64,000 bases of DNA from assembly GCA_047967505.1 (NCBI GenBank), contig CM106541.1; one strand, written 5' to 3'. Numbering within the stretch: position 1 is the stretch's first letter; each line of letters starts with the position of its first letter. The notes below the pieces were generated by a model. It was not told where the DNA came from. It made no database searches and worked only from the letters and a program-made list of their open reading frames with translations. This document shows, piece by piece, positions 1 to 10,651 of the stretch. Source of the DNA: Dipteris shenzhenensis (Eukaryota; Polypodiophyta; Polypodiopsida; Gleicheniales). The position numbers and the translations under genes were made by a program.

Positions 1-234
1 CATGTGTGAAACTAGGCCCCTTTGTGGGCTAGAGATATTGGCATTGCTAGTCCAATACCTACCAACCAATGGGACTTGTTTGCCCCCTCGTAACTTAAAT
101 CTGCAGCCAGTATTCCTCGTTGCTTACATGTAGGTATTGCTTGCATATTTTAATGCCCCCTCTTAATGTCTTGGATTTAGCCAACGTCTATACATCTTTG
201 TTCTCGCAGAAGAGCCTTTATGAACACTCCTAAG
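1..234 (-). pseudogene. Copia remnant J, pol C-terminus and start of 3' LTR (left part)
   Basis: Read on the minus strand, bases 234 to about 185 give a frame resembling the end of a Copia RNase H domain (FIKALLRE, compare the usual FTKALPRE). Then comes a purine-rich stretch (aagaggggg, about 160-170) like a polypurine tract, so the DNA further left may be the start of its 3' LTR. The other half of the same frame lies at 17258-17600, on the far side of the tandem array. Inference: one Copia copy was split. Old and non-functional; no intact ORF. Confidence 0.5.
224..234. repeat. 11 bp direct repeat (left copy) flanking the tandem array
   Basis: acactcctaag here recurs exactly at 17258-17268, immediately outside the other end of the tandem array. 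Removing the array plus one copy restores a continuous Copia RNase H/C-terminal reading (with a small frameshift), so this looks like a target-site duplication. Confidence 0.6.
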
Positions 235-814
235 TCATAGTAGCTAGTCCCTGCTATGCGTGATGGAGTTTATGGTTTTCAATCTTACGAGTGACTATCG
301 TGAGATTGAAACTGCACTATGTTGTGTTTTTAGAGGATGAGTTTGGGAATGTTCCTGGATTCATCTAGGTATATGCTTCAGCCGTATTAGCGGACATGCA
401 AATTTCACCTTGTGAAGTTTTCGTCTAAGTTGCGGCCTGTTGGTATTGCGATAATTCTTTCTATCTTAAATGGTGCGTTGCCCTATTAGCTAGATTTAGA
501 TTTAGATGCTCGTTTGGGAGAGACTAAAATGAAATCGTTTAGACTTCACAAGCAGTTGTAGCTTGAATGAAGAGATTTGGACTACTTTTTGATTAGTCTT
601 CTCCTTTAGTGCTAGCCTTCGTCATGGCTGAGTTTGCCCTTCACCTCCGGAGTGCCGACAGAAACTTAGTACGAAGACTTTGTATAAATGGATGCTCAAG
701 TATGTGTGGGTGTGTGGACAAGTATGTGTGGGTGTGTGGATTTGTATGTGTGAGAGCATACTTTTATACTATGGTCTACCCCCACTGTTGGGTGCTGATG
801 ACGTCAATGGGGAT
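235..814. repeat. Tandem array, unit 1 (580 bp)
   Basis: First of four head-to-tail units starting tcatagtagctagtccctg. It carries a private 22 bp internal duplication (697-718 and 719-740) in a GT-rich stretch and a perfect TGACGTCA (799-806). No ORF of note. The unit matches none of the LTRs or coding regions in this window. Confidence 0.85.
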
Positions 815-1332
815 GTCATAGTAGCTAGTCCCTGCTATGCGTGATGGAGTTTATGGTTTTCAATCTTATGAGTGACTATCGTGAGATTGAAACTGCACTA
901 TGTTGTGTTTTTAGAGGATGAGTTTGGGAATGTTCCTGGATTCATCTAGGTATATGCTTCTGTCGTATTAGCGGACATGCAAATTTCACCTTGTGAAGTT
1001 TTCGTCTAAGTTGCGGCCTGCTGGTATTGCGATAATTCTTTCTATCTTAAATGGTGCGTTGCCCTATCAGCTAGATTTAGATTTAGATGCTTGTTTGGGA
1101 GAGACAACGAAGAGATTTGGACTACTTTTTGATTAGCGTTCTCCTGTAGTGCTAGCCTTCGTCATGGCTGAGTTTGCCCTTCACCTCCGGAGTGCTGACA
1201 GAAACTCAATACGAAGACTTTGTATAAATGGATGCTCAAGTATGTGCGGGTGTGTGGATTTGTATGTGTGAGAGCATACTTTTATACTATGGTCTACCCC
1301 CACTGTTGGGCGTGGATGATGTCAGTGGGGAT
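815..1332. repeat. Tandem array, unit 2 (518 bp)
   Basis: Same unit as 235-814, but it lacks about 45 bp around 1103 (the block with taaaatgaaatcg) and the GT-rich duplication. Otherwise only scattered substitutions. Confidence 0.85.
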
Positions 1333-1881
1333 GTCATAGTAGCTAGTCCCTGCTATCTGTGATGGAGTTTATGATTTTCAATCTTATGAGTGACTATTGT
1401 GAGATTGAAACTACACTATGTTGTGTTTTTAGAGGATGAGTTTGGGAATGTTTCTGGACTCATCTAGGTATATGCTTCTGCCGTATTAGCGGACATGCAA
1501 ATTTCACCTTGTTAAGTTTTCATCCAAGTTGCGGCCTGCTGGTATTGTGATAATTCTTTCTATCTTAAATGGTGCATTGCCCTATCAGCTAGATTTAGAT
1601 TTAGATGCTCGTTTGGGAGAGACTAAAATGAAATCGTTTAGACTTCACAAGCAGTTGTAGCTTGAATGAAGAGATTTGGATTACTTTTTGATTAGCCTTC
1701 TCCTTTAGTGCTATGGCTGAGTTTGCCCTTCACCTCCGGAGTGCCGACAGAAACTCAGTGTGAAGACTTTGTATAAATGGATGCTCAAGTATGTGTGGGT
1801 GTGTGGATTTGTATGTGTGAGAACGTACTTTTATACTATGGTCTACCCCCACTGTTGGGCGCTGATGACGTTAGTGGGGAT
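1333..1881. repeat. Tandem array, unit 3 (549 bp)
   Basis: Same unit; it retains the block missing from unit 2 but lacks about 10 bp near 1712. The divergence pattern shows the units have aged independently. Confidence 0.85.
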
Positions 1882-2000
1882 GTCATAGCCCCTGCTATGC
1901 GTGATGGAGTTTATGGTTTTAAATCTTATGAGTGACTATCGTGAGATTGAAACTGCACTATGTTGTGTTTTTAGAGGATGAGTTTGGGAACGTTCTTGGA
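1882..2000. repeat. Tandem array, unit 4 (truncated; continues at 17243-17257)
   Basis: The unit is interrupted at 2000/2001 by Copia element A. It resumes at 17243 with ttcatctaggtatat and then ends at the 11 bp repeat. Only about 134 bp of the unit is present in total. Bases 1996-2000 (ttgga) are the target-site duplication of element A. Confidence 0.85.
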
Positions 2001-2203
2001 TGAGAGGGAATGAGAGAGGGAGTGGAACGAAGGAGACAGAGAGAGAGAGAGGGGGAGACACAAAAGTGTGGGTGTGAAGTGTTGAGCCACACCACAAACT
2101 CATAGGTTTTATTAGGATTAGGCTTTCACCCTATGACTGTCTTAAGATAGTCATAGGTGTCATAACTTTAACAAAAGGGTGGCAATGTGCCTTTACCCCA
2201 ACA
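2001..2203 (-). repeat. Element A 3' LTR (203 bp)
   Basis: On the minus strand it begins TGTTGGGG and ends CTCTCA. It is the same length and sequence as 17035-17237. It contains a GA microsatellite near 2037-2056 and, on the minus strand, an AATAAA. The adjoining purine-rich GGTGGGAGGT (minus strand, from about 2213 to 2204) is the polypurine tract. Confidence 0.95.
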
Positions 2204-2302
2204 ACCTCCCACCTAAAGGCCAATGTGCCTAAAGGGGAGAAAAGAATAAAAATTACAGCAATATACAGTTACTGTATACAAGACCATAAAATAAGAATGG
2301 TC

Positions 2303-4226
2303 TCATCCTAATCCCATGATGTGGCGGCAATGTGCAAACCGCTCTGTAGGCAAGCTCTTAGTGAGCAAATCTGCAGGATTATCATCAGTATGCACCTTCA
2401 CAAGCTCAAGCCGCTTGTCTTCCAGTACCTCCCTGATGAAATGGTATTTCACATCTATGTGCTTGGTCTTCTGATGAAAGACCGGATTCTTTGCCAACAT
2501 GATAGCACTCTGACTATCACAATGCAAAACTGGCATATCTCCTGTAATGCCCAAATCTCCCACCAGCCGAGTAAGCCATATTGCTTCCTTGCAAGCCTCA
2601 GTGGCTGCAACATATTCAGCTTCAGTGGTTGACAGTGCAACGCATTTCTGCAACCGAGACACCCATGATATAGCACCTCCTGCAAATGTGAAAATATAAC
2701 CGGTAGTAGACTTCCGGTTATCTGCATTCCCTGCATAGTCTGAATCTGTAAAACCATGCACCAATGCATCCTGCCTACCATAGCATATGCACAAGTCTTT
2801 GGTACCCTTGAGATACCTCAAGACACCTTTCACTGCTTCCCAGTGCCGCTTGCCTGGATTTGCCATATACCTGCTGATGACTCCCACCGCAAAAGCAATA
2901 TCCGGACGAGTGGCAACCATGGCATACATCAAAGAACCAACTGCAGATGCATACGGAACCTTGGCCATTTCAGCCTTATCATCATCTGATCTGGGGCTGT
3001 CCTTACTGCTGAGTTTTAAATGTGGAGGCAACGGGGTACTAATAGACTTCCCCCCCTCCATTTTAAACCTCTGCAGTACTTTAATCCGCATGCCAAGAAT
3101 ATGGTTTGCATCATCCAAGTCTTTCATGTCAAAAGACTTATGCAGTTGTTTCTTCAAAGCACTAATCTCCTGTTGAGATTTACTGGCAATCAGCATGTCA
3201 TCCACATATAGAATGAGTAGCATCAAACTGCCATCCTTTGCCCGTTTGGTGTACAAGCAATGATCGGTCTCACACCTATGATACCCTTGGGACTGCATGA
3301 AGGCATCAAACTTCTTGTACCATTCTCTTGGCGCCTGCTTGAGTCCATACAAGCTCCTCTTGAGCTTACACACAAGCTGCTCTTTCCCTTTAACAGCATA
3401 TCCCTCTGGCTGACTCATATAGATCTCATCATGGAGATCTCCGTGAAGAAAAGCAGTCTTCACATCCATCTGACATAAATCCATGTCCTCATGAGCAACA
3501 AGAGCTAACACTGCTCTCAAAGTAGTCATCTTGACTACAGGGGAAAAGATCTCATCAAAGTCAATGCCCTTCTCCTGCTTAAATCCCTTGGCAACCAATC
3601 TGGCCTTATACCTCGGTAAAGCATTTGAATCCACTTTGACATTGTAAACCCACTTGCATGGCAAAACCTTTCTGCCTGCAGGTAGCTGCACCAAGTCCCA
3701 TGTATCATTTTGAAGTAGGGAGTCCATTTCTGACTGCATGGCTTTCTCCCACTTCCTTTTCTCTGTTCTTCCCATAGCTTCCTTGAAGCTGGAAGGCTCA
3801 CCACAATCTGTCAGCATGATAAAATCAGCCACATTATTGGCTCCTGGAACAAACCTGTCAGGAGGCCGTTGTACACGGGTGCTCCTCCTAACAAAATGTT
3901 CCGGATTAGGCTGCTGTCTACCCTGTTCGTCATGCATGACGGGTGGCTGTACCACCATATTTGGCTGTTCTACAGCCCCATTTGCTGGCATATCCAGTGG
4001 TGCATCATTGGCAAAATTGTCTGGCTGATTTTCAGCCTGTATACCCTCTTGAACAGGGTTATCTACAGCAGCCTGCTGTTGCATATTAATGGGCATTCTT
4101 TGCTGTCCGACATCATCATAAACAACCCTCCTGTATTCCACAGGTTGCACGGGTTCTTTGTGTACACTATCCTCTTTAAAGATGACATCATTGCTGCGTA
4201 TAATCTTCCGTTTGACGGTATCCCAT
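2303..4226 (-). pseudogene. Element A pol fragment: reverse transcriptase and RNase H
   Basis: This is the C-terminal part of a Copia polyprotein, nearly identical to 12785-14766 of element B. The open frame from about 4150 holds the Copia RT with YVDD (catalytic Asp pair), the GLKQAP motif, and RNase H with STTEAEYV and DLLTKSLP, ending at the usual place. Compared with B it lacks 18 codons just before KVLQRF (about position 3082), which removes part of the RT connection, and it has a Gly-to-Asp change next to that site. The fragment starts abruptly at 4226, where homology to B ends in mid-codon context and Gypsy sequence begins. Without protease and integrase it cannot act alone. Confidence 0.93.
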
Positions 4227-4227
4227 T
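4226..4227. other. Breakpoint joining Copia A pol (minus) to Gypsy N gag (plus)
   Basis: Left of this point the sequence follows the Copia pol known from B (…tatcccat). From 4227-4228 it reads as the interior of a Gypsy gag on the other strand, with no LTR, no gag start and no target duplication. Inference: a deletion junction, or an assembly join. Confidence 0.8.
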
Positions 4228-7200
4228 GACACTTGGTTGCACAAGTGGCAAGTACACTTCCAATTCCACCCCTATCCAGATGAGAAAAAGATTCAGCTAG
4301 CAGCAGGGTTTATGTCAGGTAAAGCCTTGCTTTGGTGGAAAGAACTTCAGCCTAAGCCTGATACTTGGACAGAATTTGAGGGTATCTTCAGGAAGGAGTT
4401 CCTGAAGAAGGAAGATGACTACGATATCGTCGGCAAGCTCAAGGCCCTCGATATGTCAAAATTAAATTTAACTTTTGAAGTTTATCTTAAAAGATTTAGG
4501 GATCTGCAAACCAGGGCCACTAAAATGGATCCTGTAACCTTGTTAGGTTTTTTCGTGGATGGTTTGCCAGACTCCTATAAGTTACAGATTAAGAATAACA
4601 AGTGCACAACATTGTAGGAGGCCATGACATATGCGCGCATATATGATGATACCATGGCCGGTACCAAGGCAACCACAGTTACCCAGACCAGCGGAAAGAA
4701 CAAACGCAAGTTCTTTCAGCATGCGACTGGTATTGGGGAGACGAAGTCTACGGACAACGCCTCCAGGAAAAGCTTAACTCCTACGAAGAATGGTAAGGCC
4801 CGTTTCCTTCGCACTCTCAGGCTCAAGAAAGAGGGCCGGTGTTTTTATTGCGAGGAGCGGGGCCACACGAAGAATGAGTGTCCTAAGCGGAAGAACCAGA
4901 AATTGGTGCTAGGACCCAAGCTCCAGGCAGGTCCACGAACCGCAGCCAAGGGAGCCAACCAGGTTACGATGACAGGTATTTCAGTAAATGTCATTACCTG
5001 CCCCCTTTCTTGTAATTGTACCTTTAATACTTCGTTGTTTGGTTCCCATGATCTTTTCCGAGTTTATGGAGAAGTTAGGGACCAACAGGTTCACATTCTC
5101 TTTGATCCGGGCAGCTCTCACAATTTTGTTAATTACAAATTTGTGCAGAAGATGGGGCTGTCCACAGTACCTAGCGACCACACCTACGAGGTGCAGCTTC
5201 CAGCCGGGAAGCAGTTTTGGGATCGCAAGGTTGAAGCGCTTCCCATCCGGATTCAAGCCTACACGGGAGCTCTCACATGTTATGTTATGCATTTAGAGCA
5301 TGTAGACTTGCTGATCGGGATAGAGTGGTTTAAAACCCACAATATCCAGGTTGGATGGACGGAGCATACACTTTCTTTTGTAGACAAAGGCACCCAATTT
5401 TGTATTCAGTGTGATAAGATTATCCCTTCTCAGGGGCCTATTGTATCTGCGATGCAGCTTCGGAATATATTGAACACTTCTCATTATGATGTCTATCAGT
5501 GTGTTTTGATTCCACTATCTTCATTTATTGTTTCGGTAATTAACAAAAATGAATTAAGTGTGTTTGAACACCGAGAATTGAGAACGTTGTTAGATAATTT
5601 TAAGGACGTATTCCCAGCTCAACTGCCGGAAGGTTTACCTCCAGAAAGGGCAGTAGATCATCGCATAGACTTAGTCCCAGGGGCTCAACCTATCAGTGTA
5701 CCACCGTATAGGATGAGCCAGGTAGAGGAGGATGAGTTAGCTATCCAGCTTCAGGATTACCTGAATATGGGCTATATCCGCCCAAGTAAATCTCCTTGGG
5801 GTGCACCTGTCCTATTAAGAAAGAAGAAAGATTCTTCTTGAAGAATGTGTATAGATTATAAACGATTAAATAAAGTTACGATTAAGAACCGCTATCCTTT
5901 ACCTCGTTCTGATGATTTGATAGACCGTTTGGCCGGAGCGAAGTATTTCACTAAGATTGATTTGCGTACGGGTTATCATCAAATCCGTATCTATGCTAAA
6001 CACATAGATAGGACCGCATTTCGGACTAGGTATGGTCATTACGAGTTCCTCGTATTACCTTTTGGTTTGACCAATGCTCTTGCTACTTTTCAGCAGATGA
6101 TGAACGATTTGTTCAGAGATTATCTGGGCAAATTTGTTATAGTGTTCTTAGATGATATCTTGGTATATAGTAAAACGCTTGAGGATCATATAGGACACCT
6201 TCGGGTTGTCTTACTTGTTCTAAGACAGCATAAGCTTTATGCCAAGATGAGTAAATGTGACTTCTTTATGAAGGAGATCATTTACTTAGGACACAAGATT
6301 TCTTCTGAAGGTATTAGCATTGATCTGGATCGTATCCAGAAGGTTTTAGAATGGCCTATCCCTCAGACTGTGAAACAACTTCGCTCTTTCCTAGGATTTA
6401 TGGTATTTCTTTGGAAGTCAGTTCGTGATTATTCACAAATCACGGTACCCTTGACCAACATATTGAAAGGTCGTGGACGCAGGTCTACTCAACCGATCCC
6501 TTGGAATGATGCAATGAACAAGGCTTTTGAAACCTTGAAGTTATCTATCAAGGAAGCACCCGTTCTTGCATTACCCGATCCTACCCGGCCTTATGTTTTA
6601 GAGGCCGATGCGAGTGATTATGCGATTGGGGCAGCTCTATTCCAAGAGGGTAGACCTGTAGCTTTTGAGAGTAAGAAGCTAGACGACACTCAATATCGTT
6701 GGCCCACACTTGAGAAGGAACTTTATGCAGTAGTGTATGCTCTCAAGGTTTGGAGACACTACTTGTATGGTTCAAAGTTCCTCGTATTGACTGATCACCA
6801 GTCAATTAAGTATGTGTGTGATGGATCAGACTTGAGAGGAAGGAAAGCCAGATGGGCAGAGTTAATGCAGGATTTTGATTTCGAAATACGTTATCGTAAG
6901 GGTTCGTTGAATAGTGTGGCGGATGCCTTAAGTCGAGTTAAGTTTGTAAATGCTTTGTCATTTACGGAAATATCCTCAGACCTATTTCAATCCTTGAGAG
7001 GGCTATACGCAACTGATAGTCATTTCAGTTCATATTGGCAGAGAGTCCAGGATGGGAATTCCATGGTTGACCAGGACTCAGGGATTGTGCCACCTAGGAT
7101 ACAGGCGGCGGGAGGTCAGTGGATGATTAGGAACGGCTTGCTGTTCCGGAATGAAAAGATTTGTGTGCCTGATGTTCTGGACCTAAAATCCAAGATTCTC

Positions 7201-8475
7201 TGGGAGTGTCATGATGCTCCTAGTGCGGGACATCCAGGTATACATAGGACTCTGTCTCTTGTGAAGCATACCTTTTATTGGCCTAAGATGCGTGCATTTG
7301 TAGAGAACTATGTGGTAGGTTGCCGAGTTTGTCAAGTTACTAAGGCTGAACGCCTTAGGAGCGCGGGCTTATTACAGCCATTACAGATTCCAGGTAATAA
7401 ATGGGAAAGTATTTCCATGGATTTTATTACTGGTTTACCTCGAACGCGCAAGGGTCATGACTCTATTTGGGTCATAGTCGACCGTTTGACAAAAATGGCT
7501 AGATTCTTACCTACAAGAACAACTATTTCAGCTGTTCAGTTGGCTCACGAGTTTGTGGACCACTTGTTCAAGCTGTATGGTTTGCCATCTGACATAGTCA
7601 GTGACAGGGACTCAAAGTTTACAAGTAACTTCTGGACACTTGTATTTGAGAAGTTGGAAACTACTCTAAGTATGAGTTCCTCAGATCATGCACAATCTGA
7701 TGGCAGTACAGAAAAGGTCAACCAGTTGGTTGAAGACATGCTTCGGGCATATGTATCTAAGAGACAGTCTTCATGGGAAGATTATCTACCCATGATTGAA
7801 TTTGCTTACAACAGTGCAAAGCATTCTAGTACCGGTTATAGTCCTTTTATGCTTATGTACGGGTTTCAACCTAAGTCACCAGTTATGGTTGGATTAAAAG
7901 GGATTCAAAATGATGCTGCTAAGAACTTCTTGCAAGACATGCAGGAAATGTTGCAGTTTGCCAAGGAGTCTATTAGAAGTGCCCAAGATCGGGACAGATT
8001 TTATGCTAATAGACATCGTTCACCTAGAGAATTCTCTGAAGGAACGATGGTATATTTGAGAATTCCTAAGGAATCCAAGAGCCTAAGTACTGGTTTGGTT
8101 CCGAAATTATCCCCCAGATACTGTGGCCCATTCAAGGTCATTAAAAGAATTGGACCAATTGCATATCGACTAGAATTGCCTCCTGATGTTAAAGTACATC
8201 CAGTTTTTCATGTCAGTAGACTGAAAGAAGTATTGGGTGCAGATGATCAAATTGTTTCTCCTCATGAGATTATAGAAGTTACAGATTTGACTTTTATTCC
8301 TCACGAACCTGAATCAATTCTTGAATTTCGTGAAAGACAGATTCGAAATCGTACTATCACGGAATACAAGATTAAGTGGAAGGATCGTGTTGAGGAGGAT
8401 GCAACATGGGAGACATTACAAAACCTCCAAAGAACATTTCCCGATTACTTAGCGAACTCAGGAGTGAGTTCTTAG
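4228..8475 (+). pseudogene. Gypsy N gag-pol polyprotein with two in-frame stops
   Basis: A single frame runs through the whole region, broken only by TAG (4615-4617) and TGA (5839-5841; a Trp codon is expected before RMCIDY). Order: gag core (WWKE, about 4330-4600); CCHC knuckle CFYCEERGHTKNEC (about 4840-4880); protease with FDPGSS (about 5100); RT with FLDD (about 6150); RNase H (DASD near 6610, TDHQS near 6790, ADALSR near 6920); integrase with the HHCC finger (about 7210-7345) and DDE residues (MDF near 7417, SDRDSKF near 7600, STEKVNQ near 7705); and a C-terminal chromodomain (KIKWKD…ATWE, about 8310-8450). In other chromoviruses the chromodomain steers integration to modified chromatin. 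Both stops fit C-to-T or G-to-A changes. Catalytic residues are otherwise kept, so decay is recent. Confidence 0.93.
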
Positions 8476-8486
8476 AGGAGGGGGAG
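8474..8486 (+). other. Polypurine tract of Gypsy N
   Basis: agaggagggggag directly follows the stop codon and lies 2 bp before the TG that opens the LTR. It would be the plus-strand DNA priming site. Confidence 0.8.
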
Positions 8487-8650
8487 TATGTCATGTGCAC
8501 GGAGTGGTATCTGACGTGTACTAGTTACACAGAACTAGCTCAGGTTAGCCTGGGGAGGCTTAGAGCTAGGCAGGCTTGATTCTCGGGTTGAGTGGCAAGG
8601 GTACGAACTATTTATAGGTCTTCGCTATTTTTGGCGCCGGGGCCCGAGTC

Positions 8651-8658
8651 TATAAAAG
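8651..8658 (+). promoter_or_regulatory. TATA box of the Gypsy N LTR
   Basis: tataaaag lies about 160 bp inside the LTR, a normal U3/R position. Transcription would start some 30 bp downstream. Confidence 0.7.
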
Positions 8659-9088
8659 AGGCCCAGGGGGTTCAGTTCTCAGTGTGCAGTTGGGAGCAAG
8701 TCTCGTTACCAGGTGCTAGGTCTGATCCTGGATTGTGTCGCGGACGCGCGCCTGCATCTTAGCGTAGCCCAAGGCCCAGTGGCAGATCCAGGGCTTCACA
8801 GCGCCACCTGGTGGTATGGGACACCAGGCTGGTTTGGATCTGATTGGGAGTTCGTGCCGGTAGCTCAGCTCGTGGCTCGGGGGACATCTTCTGATTCGGG
8901 ATCACATCCCGTAGATGTCACGGTTGGGTGGTGAGCAGCCTGCTCAGTTCTGATGTTGTGTGTGGTTATTTTGCAGATCAGGGGTTTCAGGAGTGCTGGG
9001 ATGTGTCACCTATTCTCCCTCTCCACTCCCTACCCTAGCCTACCCACCCCCTCGACCTCTACCTAGCCTCTGCAAGGGCAGGCAGCGC

Positions 9089-9138
9089 AGCAAGGGCCAG
9101 CGGGACAGCAAGGGCCAGCGGGACAGCAAGGGCAGCGC
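9089..9138 (+). repeat. 18 bp tandem repeat in the GC-rich LTR region
   Basis: agcaagggccagcgggac occurs at 9089-9106 and 9107-9124, followed by a partial third copy. Overlapping ORFs here on the minus strand are low-complexity Ala/Pro/Cys readings and not credible genes. Confidence 0.8.
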
Positions 9139-9340
9139 ACCGTACTGCCCACGCGGGTGAGCAGCTGGTTTGCGAGCAGAGTAAGGCGGCGCGGGACGGC
9201 GCGGGACAGTGGCAGCGCGCAGGTGCACTGCGCAAGCAGTGTGGGCAACGAGGTGGCGCGCAGGCGCGCCCGCAGGCAGCGCGGGGCAGCCGGCCTTCGT
9301 TGCAGCAGCAGCTAGCTGCGTGTGCGCAACATTTTGCGCA

Positions 9341-9421
9341 CTGTACAGCTACTGTACGGCCGTCCGTACCGCCGTACGGTAGCCGTACAGGCGTCCGTAT
9401 AGTACGGACGACGCCGTACTG
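9341..9421. repeat. Cluster of GTACGG/CCGTAC palindromes
   Basis: Several overlapping inverted copies of CCGTAC/GTACGG, including cgtccgta-tag-tacggacg (8 bp arms, 3 nt loop). Strong hairpin potential in the presumed U5 end of the LTR. Confidence 0.7.
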
Positions 9422-9461
9422 TTTCCTTGGAAACTGCGACAAGGAGGCGTTCTTTTTTTTA

Positions 9462-10651
9462 GGGAGCAGCGTCAGGCATCTAGGCACGCAGGCCTAGGTG
9501 GCATTCGAGGAGGAAGAAGAAGAAAATCTCGATTTTCTTCAAGAGTACAGCAGGTACAGCGAGGAGATTTGGTTTTTTACCGGAGGTGCATTGCATTGCA
9601 TGAAGTACAGCAAGTACTTTCTCAGTTATCTCCCTTCTGCGTGGAGAACTTGTGCACAGATATCGGGATTTATGCATCTGACAGAGGATATATGCCTTTA
9701 CTGGGTTTGAATCTCAGTTTACGGGTGAGCAAATCATAGGGCTTCTGCCCGGCAGTTGATGCTTTGTATGCCTTGAGGTAGTGTGGTGCAAGAGTGCACA
9801 CATTTGTCTCGATTTCCGCAGTGTGGAGGTGACATTTTCTTGCAGGTCACATTTCTTGTGCAACACTCAGAGAACCTCAGTTGAGCCACGCTTGGCCAGG
9901 GCGCATCGAGTTTACTCGGTCCCTAACTGTCCATCGTTGACAATGCTCAAAAGGTTCCTCATTGAGTGTTTGTACGTTGGGATCTGTGTATGTCATTTCT
10001 ACACAGGGCAGTATTTGCATTACACTGTTAGTTGATTTTGTCAGAGAGATTTGCACATTGTATGCCTTATCCCTCATTGTTGAGGTTGTTCTTCACTTGG
10101 TTCAGGTGTAGATCAAGGGGCTTTTGCCCAGATTTTGCTTGAGAGCACTTGGGTTACTGTCAGAGATCTTCAGATGCATTTTATTCCCTTGGCAGAAGGG
10201 TAATTGCTTGGGATTTATCCCATTTTCTGTTGCAGGTTTTGTGACAGGCTGAAGTGTCTGGAGCTCTTTTTTTTTTCGGTAAACAAAACAGTATATGCCA
10301 AGTGGTTTATGCATATTAAATCAGTGCAATACCTCATCTGAGGTGGGAGAAGTGATCAGGACAGCAGTGTTTTGTGCCTTGTCAGCTGATGATGCACTGT
10401 TAAAGCACTTGTGGAGCAGCTGCAGCATTCTAAAATTACTGTTTTTTATGCCTATTTGAGCACGGTACAGTGTGTCAGAAGGTACAGTAATTGGAGAGAA
10501 ATTTTCTGTTTTGCTGCAGATTTTCTGACAGTAAAAAACAGCACTATTGTGAGTGCTCCTGGCTCTTGATAGAGCAGGCTTTTTCTGAGAAATCAGAATT
10601 TTATTCAGTCTTTTTTGACTTACAGGGAGTCAGGTACTTTCCTTATCTGAT
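9462..10651 (+). other. 5' leader of Copia B
   Basis: About 1.2 kb with no credible ORF. It aligns along its length with the leader of A (minus strand, 17034-15808): shared blocks include gtacagcaagtac, a block ending in cactgcttggcc-like sequence at 9880-9900, and ggtccctaactgtccatcg (about 9919-9937). The extreme left, gcgtcagg, matches the first bases after the A LTR (actggcgtcaggg). That position should hold the primer-binding site, but it does not match the usual TGGTATCAGAGCC. Confidence 0.75.

Larger units (their letters stand above)
4227..9461 (+). mobile_element. Gypsy element N (chromovirus type), 5' truncated
   Basis: It consists of gag-pol without its N-terminus, a polypurine tract and one 3' LTR; the 5' LTR, leader and gag start are absent. 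The terminal chromodomain places it among chromoviruses. The right boundary near 9461 is estimated from where homology to the leader of Copia A begins; there is no second LTR to check it. Confidence 0.85.
8489..9461 (+). repeat. Gypsy N 3' LTR (right end approximate)
   Basis: Opens with tgtcatgtgcac. A TATA box (tataaaag, 8651-8658) marks the promoter, preceded by a GC-rich stretch. The right part (9000-9460) is very GC-rich, with 18 bp tandem copies and GTACGG palindromes. The end is placed before the copia-leader-like gcgtcagg. No partner LTR exists in the window, so the length (~973 bp) is an estimate. Confidence 0.65.

Noticed and set aside
8850-8910. tRNA-like text (ggtagctcagctcg) in the Gypsy LTR
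   Set aside because: No B box (GGTTCGA), no pairing acceptor stem and no CCA region; it lies inside an LTR.
9200-9461. Search for the missing B 5' LTR
   Set aside because: No tgttggggtaaagg or any other part of the 193-203 bp LTR is present here on either strand.
9059-9487. 142-residue minus-strand ORF
   Set aside because: Ala/Cys/Pro/Arg reading of GC-rich LTR repeats; no start context and no homology.
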